A program made the translations under genes and the position numbers. The notes beneath the pieces were generated by a model. The model did not search any database and was not told where the DNA came from. It was given only the letters and a program-made list of their open reading frames with translations. 64,000 nt of DNA from Thiohalorhabdus denitrificans (GTDB lineage Bacteria; Pseudomonadota; Gammaproteobacteria; Thiohalorhabdales; Thiohalorhabdaceae), in the NCBI RefSeq assembly GCF_001399755.1, contig NZ_LJCP01000009.1, positions 94,290-158,289 on the forward strand, given 5' to 3'. Position 1 is the stretch's first letter, and the number at the start of each line of letters is the position of its first letter. Of the stretch, positions 17,712 to 26,943 are shown one piece after another.

Positions 17712-18872
17712 TTGGGCGCCTACCTCGACCATAACGCCACCACCCCGCCCGACCCCGCCGTCCGGGAGGTGGTGGCCGACGGCCTTGCCGCGGGGTGGGG
17801 CAACCCCTCCTCCGTGCACGCTTGGGGCCGTCGGGCCCGCTCGCGCCTGGAGGAGGCCCGCGAGCGGGTGGCGGCGCTGGCGGGCTGCGCCCCCCGGGAG
17901 GTGACCTTCACCGGCGGGGCCACCGAGGCCAACAACGCGGTACTCAAGGGTTTCGCCGCGCGGGATCGCGGTGCCCGGACCCTGCTCGTGGGGGCCACTG
18001 AACACCCCTCCGTGCTGGAAACCGCCCGCTACCTCCGGGAGCAGGGCCAGCCGGTGGCCGAGGTCCCGGCGGACGGGGATGGCCGCATTACGCCCGAGGC
18101 CCTGCGGGACAGCCTGGAAGCGAACCAGCCGGTGGGCCTGGTCTCGGTGATGTGGGCCAACAACGAGACCGGTACCCTCCAGCCCATCCCCGAGCTGGCG
18201 GCGGCGTGCGCGGAGCACGGCGTACCCCTGCACACGGACGCCGTCCAGGCCGCCGGCAAGGCGCCGCTGGACTTCGCCGGCTCCGGGGCCGCCGCCATGA
18301 GCCTTTCGGCGCACAAGATCGGCGGCCCGCCCGGCGTGGGCGCCCTGGTACGGGATGCCCGCCGGCTGCCCCTCGATCCCCTCCTGCACGGCGGGGGACA
18401 CGAGCGGGAGCGCCGCGCCGGCACCGAGAACCTGGCGGGGATCGCCGGTTTCGGCAAGGCCGCCGAACTCGCCCGGGAGCGGCTGGCGGGCTTCCCGGAG
18501 CACGCCCGGGGCCTGCGGGACCGCCTGGAGGCGGGCCTGCGCGAGTCCGGCGTCGCCGTGGAGGTGGTATCGGAAGCGGCGGAACGCCTGCCCAACACCA
18601 GCTGTCTTCTCTTGCCGGGGGTGGAGGCGGAGACCCTGCTCATGAACATGGACCTGGCGGGGTTCGCCGTCTCCAGCGGCTCCGCCTGCGCCAGCGGCAG
18701 CCTGAAGCCCTCGCCGGTGCTGCTGGCCATGGGCATCCCGCCGGAGCGGGCGCGCAGCTCGCTCCGGGTAAGCTGCGGCTGGACCACCAGCCAAGCCGAG
18801 TTGGAGGAGTTTCTGGAGGTCCTGGTGCCCCTGGTGCGGCGCCTCCAGGAGCGGACGACCCATCCCGCCTGA
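17712..18872 (+). CDS. iscS: Cysteine desulfurase IscS/NifS family
   Basis: 386 residues, PLP-dependent class V fold. The start YLDHNATTPPDP is typical; the PLP lysine is Lys202 in SLSAHKIGG and the catalytic Cys326 lies in SSGSACASGS, the extended-loop pattern of the IscS/NifS group. It releases sulfur from cysteine as a persulfide for Fe-S clusters and tRNA thiolation. The start appears to be TTG at 17712, one base after the iscR stop, with GGAG just upstream. It is a little shorter than E. coli IscS (404). No iscU follows. Confidence 0.92.
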   Translation: MGAYLDHNATTPPDPAVREVVADGLAAGWGNPSSVHAWGRRARSRLEEARERVAALAGCAPREVTFTGGATEANNAVLKGFAARDRGARTLLVGATEHPSVLETARYLREQGQPVAEVPADGDGRITPEALRDSLEANQPVGLVSVMWANNETGTLQPIPELAAACAEHGVPLHTDAVQAAGKAPLDFAGSGAAAMSLSAHKIGGPPGVGALVRDARRLPLDPLLHGGGHERERRAGTENLAGIAGFGKAAELARERLAGFPEHARGLRDRLEAGLRESGVAVEVVSEAAERLPNTSCLLLPGVEAETLLMNMDLAGFAVSSGSACASGSLKPSPVLLAMGIPPERARSSLRVSCGWTTSQAELEEFLEVLVPLVRRLQERTTHPA

Positions 18873-18902
18873 GGGCGGATGGCGAGCGGAGCTTGACCTA
18901 GC

Positions 18903-18951
18903 GGGGCGCAAGCCCCAAATCCTGATAGGCAGGGGGCCGCTTCCGGCCCCC
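18903..18951 (+). promoter_or_regulatory. Two stem-loops between iscS and iscA
   Basis: A 5-bp GGGGC/GCCCC stem with a GCAA loop (18903-18916) is followed by a GGGGGCCG/CGGCCCCC stem with a CTTC loop (18932-18951). The second is very stable and has no T-run. In the isc operon of other bacteria iscU lies at this spot. The structures could set the iscS:iscA ratio through RNA processing or stability. Confidence 0.6.
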
Positions 18952-18986
18952 GCGAGCCATGCAACCCAATTGGACGGAGGAGCTCC

Positions 18987-19319
18987 ATGACCGCGTCCCT
19001 GACGATTACCGAGCGCGCCGCCGACCAGATCCAGAACCAGCTCGCCAAGCGCGGCAGCGGGATCGGGATCCGGGTCGGCGTCCGCAAGAGCGGCTGCTCC
19101 GGCTATATGTACAATCTGGAATACGTGGACGAGCCCAAGGCGGAGGATCTGCTCTACGAGGCCCACGGCGCCAAGGTCTTCGTGGATCCGGAGGTGGTAT
19201 CCCTGATCGAGGGCACCGAGATGGACTACGTGAACGAGGGCCTGCAGGCCATGTTCCGCTTCAACAACCCCAACGTGACCGCCGAGTGCGGCTGCGGGGA
19301 GAGCTTCAGCGTCGGCTGA
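18987..19319 (+). CDS. iscA: A-type Fe-S carrier IscA
   Basis: 110 residues of the HesB/IscA family. The three cluster-binding cysteines are Cys37 in KSGCSGY and Cys101 and Cys103 in CGCGESF, all conserved. The protein delivers clusters, chiefly [4Fe-4S], to targets such as RlmN, MtaB, IspG, aconitase and complex I, many of which are encoded in this window. GGAGGAG precedes the ATG. It is 114 bp after iscS. Confidence 0.93.
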   Translation: MTASLTITERAADQIQNQLAKRGSGIGIRVGVRKSGCSGYMYNLEYVDEPKAEDLLYEAHGAKVFVDPEVVSLIEGTEMDYVNEGLQAMFRFNNPNVTAECGCGESFSVG

Positions 19320-19357
19320 GGGCCCGGGGTCCGTCCTCGTCGGGAAAGGAGCGCGCC

Positions 19358-19564
19358 ATGAAATGGACCGACACCCAGGATATCGCCGTGGAGCTGGCGG
19401 AGACCCAGCCCGATGTGGATCCCCAGTACATCACCTACGAGGAGCTTCGCGACCTGGTCACTCAGCTGGAGGGGTTCGACGACGATCCCAACCGGGTGGA
19501 CGACCAGGAGCTCCAGGCCATCCAGCTCTCCTGGATCGACGAGGCGGCGCAGAACGAGCAGTGA
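19358..19564 (+). CDS. iscX: Fe-S assembly regulator IscX
   Basis: 68 residues starting MKWTDTQDIAVELAETQPDV, with the acidic PQYITYEELRDLVTQLEGF and the C-terminal LQAIQLSWIDEA typical of IscX/YfhJ. This small acidic protein binds IscS and iron and slows desulfurase activity. In E. coli it is the last isc gene after fdx; here it follows iscA directly. AAAGGAG lies upstream of the ATG. Seen in a reading frame whose longer upstream extension overlaps iscA and is not coding. Confidence 0.9.
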   Translation: MKWTDTQDIAVELAETQPDVDPQYITYEELRDLVTQLEGFDDDPNRVDDQELQAIQLSWIDEAAQNEQ

Positions 19565-19574
19565 GGAGGCGATC

Positions 19575-20657
19575 TTGAGCACAGCGGGCGCGCCATCCCG
19601 CGTGGTGGTGGCCATGTCCGGCGGCGTGGACTCCTCGGTAACCGCGGCCCTGCTCCTGGAGCAGGGCTTCGATGTTATCGGGGTGACCATGCGCCTGTGG
19701 GACGGCCCCGGCAACGAGGGCGGCTGCTGCAGCGTGGAGGACGCCGACGACGCGCGCCGGGTGGCCGACCGCCTGGGCATCCCGTTCTACGTCCTCAACT
19801 ACGCCGAGCCCTTCCGCGAGAAGGTGGTGGACAACTTCGTGGACGAGTATCTGGCGGGCCGCACCCCCAACCCGTGCGCCCGCTGCAACCAGTTCATCAA
19901 GTTCGACCGGCTCCTCCAGCAGGTGCGCGACCTGGGCGCCGACTACTTGGCCACCGGCCACTACGCCCGCATCGACCGGGACGGCGAGCGCCCCCGGCTG
20001 CGCACCGGGCTCGACGGCGACAAGGACCAGTCCTACTTCCTCGCCGTGACCCCCGCCCCCGAGCTGGATTCCATCCTGTTCCCGGTGGGGGGGTACGATA
20101 AGCACCAGGTGCGCGAGCTCGCCGCCCGCTACGACCTGATCACCGCCGACAAGCCGGAGAGCCAGGACATCTGCTTCGTGTCCCGCTCGGCGGCCGAGTT
20201 CGTGGCCAGCCAGGGCGCCGGCCCCGGCCTGGAGCCGGGGGAGATCGTCGACCGGGCGGGCAATGTGCTCGGCGAGCACCGGGGCGCCGCCTACTACACG
20301 GTGGGCCAGCGCCGGGGCCTGCATCTGGCCGTGGGACGGCCCATGTACGTGGTGGAGGTGGACACGGCCGCCAACCGCGTGGTGGTGGGGGAGGCCGACG
20401 AGATCTTCCATGCCGCCATGGAGGTGGAGGGGCTGAATTGGTTCGGTGACCCCCTGCCCGAAGGGGGCCGGGAGGCGGAGGTGAAGGTCCGCTACGCCGG
20501 CAAGCCGGTGGCCGCCCGGGTGGAGCCCCTGGAGGGAGACCGGGCGCGGGTGACCTTCGCCGAGCCCGTGCGGGCCGTCACCCCGGGTCAGGTGGCCGCC
20601 TTCTACAGCGGCGACGAGGTGCTCGGGGGCGGCTGGATCGCGGAGGCAGCGGCGTGA
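19575..20657 (+). CDS. mnmA: tRNA-specific 2-thiouridylase MnmA
   Basis: 360 residues from a TTG start with GAGGAGG upstream. The PP-loop AMSGGVDSSV is near residue 13; the two catalytic cysteines are in NPCARCNQFIKF and SQDICFVS. MnmA uses sulfur from IscS to make 2-thiouridine at wobble U34 of tRNAs for Glu, Gln and Lys. Its place directly after iscX joins sulfur mobilisation to its use. The next gene overlaps in GTGA. HflD, often next to mnmA, is encoded elsewhere at 38784. Confidence 0.95.
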   Translation: MSTAGAPSRVVVAMSGGVDSSVTAALLLEQGFDVIGVTMRLWDGPGNEGGCCSVEDADDARRVADRLGIPFYVLNYAEPFREKVVDNFVDEYLAGRTPNPCARCNQFIKFDRLLQQVRDLGADYLATGHYARIDRDGERPRLRTGLDGDKDQSYFLAVTPAPELDSILFPVGGYDKHQVRELAARYDLITADKPESQDICFVSRSAAEFVASQGAGPGLEPGEIVDRAGNVLGEHRGAAYYTVGQRRGLHLAVGRPMYVVEVDTAANRVVVGEADEIFHAAMEVEGLNWFGDPLPEGGREAEVKVRYAGKPVAARVEPLEGDRARVTFAEPVRAVTPGQVAAFYSGDEVLGGGWIAEAAA

Positions 20658-22042
20658 GCGGCGAAAGCGCCCCCCTGACCTTCGTGCGCCCGTCCCCGGA
20701 GGACGCGGCGGAGCCCCGGCCCGGCACCGGCAACGTGCGCCGGGTGGCCACCTCCACCATGGGCTGCAAGGTGAACCAGTTCGAGACGGAGGCCATCCGC
20801 CAGGCCCTGCGCGGCGCGGACTACGAGCTGGTGCCCTTCGAGGCGGAGGCGGACCTCTACCTGGTGAACACCTGCACGGTCACCCGCGAGGCGGACCGCC
20901 AGGCCCGCCAGCTGGTGCGCCGCGCCCTGCGCCGCAACCCGGACGCCTTCATGGTGGTGGCGGGCTGCTACGCCCAGCGCGACCCCGAGGCGGTGGCCGC
21001 CATCCCCGGCGTGGACCTGGTGCTCGGCAACGGCGAGAAGGTGGACGCCCACGGCCTCATCCCCGACCTGGAGGCGGGGGACCTGCCGCAGGTGATGGTG
21101 GGTGACCCGGGCGACGGCGCCGCCGTGCCCGAGGGCCTGCTGACCCGCTTCGAGTCGCGCACCCGGGGCTTCCTGCAGGTGCAGCAGGGCTGTGACCAGT
21201 CCTGCACCTTCTGCATCATCTCCAGCGTGCGCGGCGGCAGCCGCTCGGTGCCGGTGCGCCACGTGGTGCGCCAGGTGGACCGCTGGGCCCAGGTGGGCAC
21301 CCGGGAGTTCGTGGTCACCGGCGTGGACGTGGGCTCCTACGGCGCCGACCTGGAGGGCGGGGCGGACCTGGCGGGGCTGCTGGCGGCGGTCGCCGAGCGG
21401 GAGGGCGACTTCCGGCTGCGACTGTCCTCCCTGGACCCCAGCCACATCACCGACGAACTGATCGACCTGTTCCGTGAGGAGCCCAAGCTCTGCCCGCACG
21501 TGCACCTCTCCCTGCAGCACGGCGACGCCAAGGTGCTCAAGCAGATGAAGCGCCGCTACGGCCCGGATCTGGTGCGCGAGCGCATGGCCGCCCTGCGCGA
21601 GGCGGCGCCGGATCTGGTGCTGTCGGCGGACGTGCTGGTGGGCTTCCCCACCGAGACCGAGGCCGCCTTCGACAACGCCCTGGCGCTGGTGGAGGAGCTG
21701 GAGATCGCCTATCCGCACGTGTTCCCCTTCTCGCCGCGCCCCGAGACCCCCGGCGGGCGGATCCCGGAAAGCAAGCAGGTGCCGGCCCCGGAGCGCAAGG
21801 CGCGGGCCGCGCGCATGCGCGAGCTGGGGGCGGAGATCCGGACGCGCGTGCTGGCCCGGGCGGTGGGCCGGCCCCAGCGGGTTCTGGTGGAGGAGCCCGA
21901 CCGCCACCATCCGGGATGGATGCGTGGCCGGGCCGCCACCTACCTGCCGGTGTTGCTTCCGGAAGGCCGGGCCGAGCCCGGGGAGCTCGTGGAGTGCGTG
22001 CCGGAAAGGGTGGAGGAGGAAACCCTGGTGGCCCCGGGTTGA
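20654..22042 (+). CDS. mtaB: tRNA t6A37 methylthiotransferase MtaB (MiaB-like radical SAM)
   Basis: 462 residues, GTG start overlapping the mnmA stop. The N-terminal UPF0004 domain has the cluster cysteines in [15 protein letters not shown] and AGCYAQRD; the radical SAM motif CDQSCTFC is near residue 182. A C-terminal TRAM-like region follows. It adds a methylthio group to threonylcarbamoyladenosine-37. The alternative family member RimO is less likely because of the GCKVNQ N-terminus, which is typical of MtaB. A divergent 35-residue leader precedes the first motif. Confidence 0.88.
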   Translation: MSGESAPLTFVRPSPEDAAEPRPGTGNVRRVATSTMGCKVNQFETEAIRQALRGADYELVPFEAEADLYLVNTCTVTREADRQARQLVRRALRRNPDAFMVVAGCYAQRDPEAVAAIPGVDLVLGNGEKVDAHGLIPDLEAGDLPQVMVGDPGDGAAVPEGLLTRFESRTRGFLQVQQGCDQSCTFCIISSVRGGSRSVPVRHVVRQVDRWAQVGTREFVVTGVDVGSYGADLEGGADLAGLLAAVAEREGDFRLRLSSLDPSHITDELIDLFREEPKLCPHVHLSLQHGDAKVLKQMKRRYGPDLVRERMAALREAAPDLVLSADVLVGFPTETEAAFDNALALVEELEIAYPHVFPFSPRPETPGGRIPESKQVPAPERKARAARMRELGAEIRTRVLARAVGRPQRVLVEEPDRHHPGWMRGRAATYLPVLLPEGRAEPGELVECVPERVEEETLVAPG

Positions 22043-22145
22043 CCCTGCCGGGGCTCCGAATTGCCCACCCCCCGCGCCAGTGATAGTCTTGGCGCCTTCA
22101 CCGAATACCCAGTTGATGCAACCGAAAAACCCGACGGGAGAAGGC

Positions 22146-22577
22146 ATGGCCACCGAGCAGACCCTTTCCATCATCAAGCCGGACGCCGTAGGCAAGAACG
22201 TGATCGGGGAGATCCTCTCCCGCTTCGAGAGCAACGGCCTGCGCGTGAAGGCCATGAAGATGGTCCGCCTGACCACCGAGCAGGCCAAGGCCTTCTACGC
22301 CGTCCATGCCGACAAGCCCTTCTACAACGACTTGGTGGAGTTCATGATCTCCGGCCCGGTGGTGGTTTCCGTGCTGGAGGGCGACAACGCCATCGCCAAG
22401 AACCGCGAGCTGATGGGCGCCACCAACCCCAAGGAAGCGGACGCCGGAACCATCCGGGCGGACTACGCCACCAGCATCGACGCCAACGCGGTGCACGGCT
22501 CCGACAGCCCCGAGACGGCGGCCGAGGAAGTGGCTTTCTTCTTCAACCACCTGGAAGTGTTCGACCGCGACGCATGA
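22146..22577 (+). CDS. ndk: Nucleoside diphosphate kinase
   Basis: 143 residues, standard length. [18 protein letters not shown] at the N-terminus and the active-site region [22 protein letters not shown] with the phosphorylated His (residue 118) are fully conserved. It equilibrates nucleoside triphosphates. GGGAGAAGGC precedes the ATG. It starts the classical gammaproteobacterial block ndk-rlmN-pilW-rodZ-ispG-hisS and overlaps rlmN in ATGA. Confidence 0.97.
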   Translation: MATEQTLSIIKPDAVGKNVIGEILSRFESNGLRVKAMKMVRLTTEQAKAFYAVHADKPFYNDLVEFMISGPVVVSVLEGDNAIAKNRELMGATNPKEADAGTIRADYATSIDANAVHGSDSPETAAEEVAFFFNHLEVFDRDA

Positions 22578-23683
22578 CCGCCACCGAGACCGTCAAGCAG
22601 GGCCCATCCCGGCGGCCGCCAACCGGCGGCCCGGTGGATCTCGTCGGCCTGGACCGCACTGGCCTGGAGGCCTTCTTCACCGAGTTGGGGGAGAAGCGCT
22701 TCCGGGCCCGGCAGGTGATGCAGTGGCTCCACCAGCGGGGCGTCTCGGACTTCGAGGCGATGACCGATCTCGGCAAGGGCCTGCGCGCCCGGCTGGGTGA
22801 GCAGGCCCGGGTGCTGGAGCCGGCGGTCCTGTCCGAGCAGCGCTCGGCCGACGGCACCATCAAGTGGCTGCTGGGCCTGGAGGACGGCAACGCGGTGGAG
22901 ACCGTGTTCATCCCCGACGACGATCGCGGCACCCTGTGCATCTCCTCCCAGGCCGGCTGCCCGCTGGACTGCAAGTTCTGCGCAACGGGATACGGCGGTT
23001 TCCAGCGGAACCTGGCCCCGGGGGAGATCATCAGCCAGGTGCGCCATGCCCGGTCGGTAGTGGGCGACCGGCTCACCAACATCGTGTTCATGGGCATGGG
23101 CGAGCCGTTGCTCAACTACGACGCCGTTCTGCGTGCCATCCACCTGCTCATGGACGATTACGCCTACGGCCTGAGCCGCCGGCGCATCACGGTGTCCACG
23201 GTGGGGGTGGTGCCCAAGATCGCGGAGCTCGGCCGGGACACACCGGTGAACCTGGCCATTTCCCTGCACGCCGTCAGCGATGAGGTGCGGGACCGGATCG
23301 TGCCCATCAACCGCACCTATCCCCTGGAGCGCCTGCTCCAGGCGTGCCGGGACTATCCGCTTCCGGCGACCCGCCGGATCACCTTCGAGTACGTCATGCT
23401 CGACGGAGTCAACGACTCCCCCGCCGAGGCCCGCCGGCTGGTGGACCTGCTCGCCGGGATCCCCGCCAAGGTGAACCTCATCCCCTTCAATCCGTTCCCC
23501 CAGGCGGAGTTCCAGCGCTCTTCCCGGGAGGCCATCGACCGCTTCCGGGACATCCTTCTCGAGCGCGGCATGGTGGCGGTGACCCGCACCCCGCGCGGCG
23601 ACGACATCGATGCCGCCTGCGGCCAGCTCCAGGGCCGGGACCGCGACGGTGGCGACTCCTCCCTGGGCGCCGAGGGGGCGTGA
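22574..23683 (+). CDS. rlmN: Dual 23S rRNA A2503 / tRNA A37 C2-methyltransferase RlmN
   Basis: 369 residues. The radical SAM motif [11 protein letters not shown] is near residue 130. The RNA-methylating Cys pair is completed by a C-terminal Cys in DIDAACGQL. Other family landmarks are [24 protein letters not shown] and [16 protein letters not shown]. The start overlaps the ndk stop. It needs a [4Fe-4S] cluster supplied by the upstream isc system. Confidence 0.96.
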   Translation: MTATETVKQGPSRRPPTGGPVDLVGLDRTGLEAFFTELGEKRFRARQVMQWLHQRGVSDFEAMTDLGKGLRARLGEQARVLEPAVLSEQRSADGTIKWLLGLEDGNAVETVFIPDDDRGTLCISSQAGCPLDCKFCATGYGGFQRNLAPGEIISQVRHARSVVGDRLTNIVFMGMGEPLLNYDAVLRAIHLLMDDYAYGLSRRRITVSTVGVVPKIAELGRDTPVNLAISLHAVSDEVRDRIVPINRTYPLERLLQACRDYPLPATRRITFEYVMLDGVNDSPAEARRLVDLLAGIPAKVNLIPFNPFPQAEFQRSSREAIDRFRDILLERGMVAVTRTPRGDDIDAACGQLQGRDRDGGDSSLGAEGA

Positions 23684-23684
23684 A

Positions 23685-24497
23685 TTGATCCAGCTCGCCA
23701 TGCGCGCTGCCCTCTACCCCACGGCCGTCGCCCTGCTTGCCCTGCTGCTTTCCGGTTGTGCCACCACCTCCTCGCGGGATTCAGGGCCGGAGGGGGAGCG
23801 CACCCGCAGCGAGATCTACCTGGAGCTGGGCATCGCCTACCTGCGGGACGGGCGGCCCCGTGACGCCCTGCGCAAGCTCGAGGACGCCCGCTCCCTGAAC
23901 GACGACGACGCCCGCATCTATAACGGCCTAGCGCTGACCTACCAGAACCTCGGGTTCGACGACAAGGCCGAGGAGGCCTTCGAGGAGGCCGTCGACCTGG
24001 CTCCGGAGGACCCCCAGGTCCGCAACAACTACGGCGCCTTCCTGGCCCGCCTGGGGTCCTACGAACGGGCGGAGGAACAGTTCGAGGTGGCGCTCCAGGA
24101 CCCTCTGTATTCCACGCCGGAAAACGCGTACTACAATCTCGGCTGGCTGGCCCGCGAGCAGGAGGATGCCGACCGGGCCGAGCGGATGCTGCGCACCGCC
24201 CTGCGCCTGCGGGCCGACTATCCGGCGGCCCGGATGGCTCTTGCGCGGCTGCTGCGGGAGCAGGGGGACCAAGAGCGAGCCCGGGAAGAGGTGGAGGAGC
24301 TCCTGGAACGGCGTCCCGAGCATCCCCGGGGCCACCTGCTGGCCGCCGAGCTGGCCCGGGAACGTGGCGACGAGGAACAGGCCGCGGAACACCTGAGGCG
24401 GGTGCTGGAGATCGCGCCGGATAGCGGCGTGGCCGAAGAGGCGCGCACCCGCCTCGAGCGTATGGGTGCCCTGGGCGACCGGGCCCGGGCTCGCTAA
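23685..24497 (+). CDS. pilW: Type IV pilus biogenesis lipoprotein PilW/PilF (TPR)
   Basis: 270 residues from a TTG start with GAGGGGG upstream; an ATG at 23700 is the alternative. The lipoprotein signal peptide ends in the lipobox LLLSGC, followed by about six TPR repeats (EIYLELGIAYLRDGRPRDAL, NGLALTYQNLGFDDKAEEAF, and so on). PilW/PilF is the outer-membrane pilotin needed for multimerisation of the PilQ secretin, so a type IV pilus is expected elsewhere in the genome. Position between rlmN and rodZ is conserved. Confidence 0.9.
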   Translation: MIQLAMRAALYPTAVALLALLLSGCATTSSRDSGPEGERTRSEIYLELGIAYLRDGRPRDALRKLEDARSLNDDDARIYNGLALTYQNLGFDDKAEEAFEEAVDLAPEDPQVRNNYGAFLARLGSYERAEEQFEVALQDPLYSTPENAYYNLGWLAREQEDADRAERMLRTALRLRADYPAARMALARLLREQGDQERAREEVEELLERRPEHPRGHLLAAELARERGDEEQAAEHLRRVLEIAPDSGVAEEARTRLERMGALGDRARAR

Positions 24498-24519
24498 AAA
24501 AAGGGGGCAAGGAGGGGGA

Positions 24520-25692
24520 ATGGCGAGCGAGGAGACGGAACAGGAAGCTTCGGGGTTCGGCGAGCAGCTCCGCCGGGCCCGGGAGACGGCGGGACGGACC
24601 CAGGCCGATATGGCCGAGGAGCTCCGCCTCACCGTGGAGCATATCCAGGCCCTGGAGGCGGAGGATTTCAGCCGCCTCCCGGGGGAAGCCTACATCCGTG
24701 GCTACCTGCGCAGCTACGCCGCCGTTGTGGGCCTGTCGCCCGACTCGGTGATCCAGGCCTTCGAGGCCCGTCAGGCCGGAGGGGACGCGCCCAGGGCGGA
24801 GAACGACACACCGATCATCCCGGAGCCCGAGCGGCCCATGATCGAGCACCCCTGGCGGGTGGTCTCCGTGAGCTTCCTGCTCCTGCTGCTGGTTGGGGGT
24901 ACCACCTTCTGGTTCGTGGGGGACGGCATGGAGCCCGCCGAGGTCATGGACACCGACCCTGCGGAAGAGCAGGTGGCCGGAGCCGGGGAGGCCGCCTCCG
25001 GCCCGCCGGGGCCGCAAACCTCGGGCGAGGACGGCGAGGCGGAAACGCCCGCGGCGCAGGACCAGGCCGTGGCCGAGCGGGCCCCGGACGCCGCACCTCC
25101 TTCAAAGGAGGAGCTGCAGCGGGTGCTCGACGAGGAGGGATCCCGGGACTCCACCCCGGAAGGGCAAGGACCAGCCGAGGTCGCGAAGCCGGAGAGCGCT
25201 TCCGGCCCGCCGGAAGACTCCCGCTCCGCCGAGGTGGCCTCACGCGACGGGGATCCGCGCTTCCGGCGGTTGGACATGGAGGAGCCGGAGTCGCCGAGGC
25301 TGCCGCAGGACATGCAGCGGCTGCGGGTGCACACCTGGGCGGACAGCTGGATGGAGATCAAGGACGCCGAGGAGAACCTGCTCCTGCGGCGCCTGGTGGA
25401 GGCCGACGAAAACGTGCGTCTGTACGGCAAGGCGCCCTTCCAGTTAAAGGTGGGGAATGCGGCGGGGGTGCAGCTGTATTTCGACGGCGCCCCCCTGGCT
25501 CCCTTGGGCCGGCCGGGACAGGTGGTGACCACCCAGGTGGACGCCTCCTCGGCCACCATCCCCGAGTCCGAGGTGGGGCCGCCCCCGACCCTGGGAGAAG
25601 CGGATGACGGCGCGGGAACCGGTGGCCGGGGTGGCCCGGGCACCGGGAGCGGCGGGGCCGAGGCCCGGACATTCGCCGCTCCGGAGAATTAG
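24520..25692 (+). CDS. rodZ: Cytoskeletal protein RodZ
   Basis: 390 residues. An N-terminal Xre-type helix-turn-helix (residues about 12-80, FGEQLRRARETAGRTQADMA, GEAYIRGYLRSYA) is followed by a single membrane helix near 112-130, a long acidic proline-rich periplasmic linker, and a DUF4115 beta domain near 265-350. RodZ links MreB to the cell wall machinery and keeps rod shape. GGAGGGG precedes the ATG. The C-terminal 30 residues are a Gly-rich low-complexity tail. Confidence 0.9.
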   Translation: MASEETEQEASGFGEQLRRARETAGRTQADMAEELRLTVEHIQALEAEDFSRLPGEAYIRGYLRSYAAVVGLSPDSVIQAFEARQAGGDAPRAENDTPIIPEPERPMIEHPWRVVSVSFLLLLLVGGTTFWFVGDGMEPAEVMDTDPAEEQVAGAGEAASGPPGPQTSGEDGEAETPAAQDQAVAERAPDAAPPSKEELQRVLDEEGSRDSTPEGQGPAEVAKPESASGPPEDSRSAEVASRDGDPRFRRLDMEEPESPRLPQDMQRLRVHTWADSWMEIKDAEENLLLRRLVEADENVRLYGKAPFQLKVGNAAGVQLYFDGAPLAPLGRPGQVVTTQVDASSATIPESEVGPPPTLGEADDGAGTGGRGGPGTGSGGAEARTFAAPEN

Positions 25693-25779
25693 CGGGGCCC
25701 GCCGGGATCGCGGGCCGGCCGGCGGAGTGGCCAGTAGCCCGGTCGGCCCCGGAATTTCGGGTTCATGGTGCATAAACAG

Positions 25780-25800
25780 CTCCGGACGGCCTGTCCGGAG
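25780..25800 (+). promoter_or_regulatory. Stem-loop in the ispG leader
   Basis: CTCCGGAC and GTCCGGAG form a perfect 8-bp stem with a 5-base loop, directly against the AGGGAG ribosome site of ispG. There is no T-run. It could influence ispG translation or mRNA stability. Confidence 0.45.
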
Positions 25801-25815
25801 AGGGAGCGTATAGGT

Positions 25816-26943
25816 ATGTGGGGGATTCATCGCAGGAAGACGCGGCAGATCCACGTGGGCTCGGTGCCCATCGGCGGCGACGCGCCTATCGCGGTGCAGA
25901 CTATGACCAACACCGACACCTGCGACGTGGAGGCCACCGTCGGCCAGATCGAGCAGGTGGCGGCCGCCGGTGCCGACATCGTCCGGGTCTCCGTGCCCGA
26001 CAAGGACGCCGCCGAGGCCTTCGCCAAGATCCGCGCTCGTGTCCCCGATGTCCCCCTAATCGCCGACATCCACTTCGACTACCGGATCGCCCTCAAGGTG
26101 GCCGATATGGGGGTGGACTGCCTGCGCATCAATCCCGGCAACATCGGCAAGCGCGACCGGGTGGCGGCGGTGGTGGACGCCGCCAAGCACAACGGCATCC
26201 CCATCCGGGTGGGGGTCAATGCGGGGTCGCTGGAGAAGCATCTCCTGGAGAAGTACAGCGAGCCCAACGCCGACGCCATGGCGGAGTCGGCCCTGCGCCA
26301 CCTGGAGATCCTGGAGTCCCACGACTTCCAGGACACCAAGATCAGCCTCAAGGCCTCGGACGTCTTCCTGGCCGTGGAGGCCTACCGCAAGCTCGCCACG
26401 CAAGTGGACTACCCCTTCCACCTGGGGATCACCGAGGCCGGCAGCCTGCGCATGGGCACGGTGCGGTCCTCGGTGGGGCTGGGCATGCTGCTGGCCGACG
26501 GCATCGGCGACACCCTGCGGGTGTCCCTGGCCGCCGACCCGGTGGAGGAAGTGAAGGTGGGCTTCGACATCCTCAAGAGCCTGCACCTGCGCCACCGCGG
26601 CGTGAACATCATCGCCTGCCCGAGCTGCTCGCGGCAGGAGTTCAACGTCATCGACACGGTGAACGAGCTGGAGGCCCGGCTGGAGGACGTCAACGAGAAC
26701 CTCAACGTCTCCATCATCGGCTGCGTGGTGAACGGCGTGGGCGAGGCCAAGGAGGCCGACGTGGGCGTCACCGGCGGCGGCAAGAACCTGGTCTACATCG
26801 ACGGCGAGCCCAGCTACAAGGTGGACAACGAGACCCTGGTGGACCGCGTGGAGCGCTCCGTGCGCGATTACGTGGCCAACCAGCGCCAGGAAGGTGAGGG
26901 CGAGGACGGCGCCTCCGCGTCGCCCGTGGAGGGCAGTGCCTAG
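25816..26943 (+). CDS. ispG: 4-hydroxy-3-methylbut-2-enyl diphosphate synthase IspG (GcpE)
   Basis: 375 residues, the two-domain bacterial form. TIM-barrel motifs [19 protein letters not shown] and LRINPGNIG are followed by the [4Fe-4S] domain with [10 protein letters not shown] and [10 protein letters not shown]. It performs the reductive step to HMBPP in the non-mevalonate isoprenoid pathway. Most homologues read GCVVNGPGE, so Val replaces Pro next to the third cluster Cys; the cysteines are intact. The hisS GTG overlaps its stop by one base. Confidence 0.95.
   Translation: MWGIHRRKTRQIHVGSVPIGGDAPIAVQTMTNTDTCDVEATVGQIEQVAAAGADIVRVSVPDKDAAEAFAKIRARVPDVPLIADIHFDYRIALKVADMGVDCLRINPGNIGKRDRVAAVVDAAKHNGIPIRVGVNAGSLEKHLLEKYSEPNADAMAESALRHLEILESHDFQDTKISLKASDVFLAVEAYRKLATQVDYPFHLGITEAGSLRMGTVRSSVGLGMLLADGIGDTLRVSLAADPVEEVKVGFDILKSLHLRHRGVNIIACPSCSRQEFNVIDTVNELEARLEDVNENLNVSIIGCVVNGVGEAKEADVGVTGGGKNLVYIDGEPSYKVDNETLVDRVERSVRDYVANQRQEGEGEDGASASPVEGSA

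Noticed and set aside
18873..18986. Search for a short or broken iscU between iscS and iscA
   Set aside because: The 114-bp gap holds only stem-loops and the iscA ribosome site; no IscU motifs are present in any frame.
25780..25800. Terminator between rodZ and ispG
   Set aside because: The hairpin has no T-run and ends at the ispG ribosome site, so termination is unlikely; kept as a leader stem-loop.
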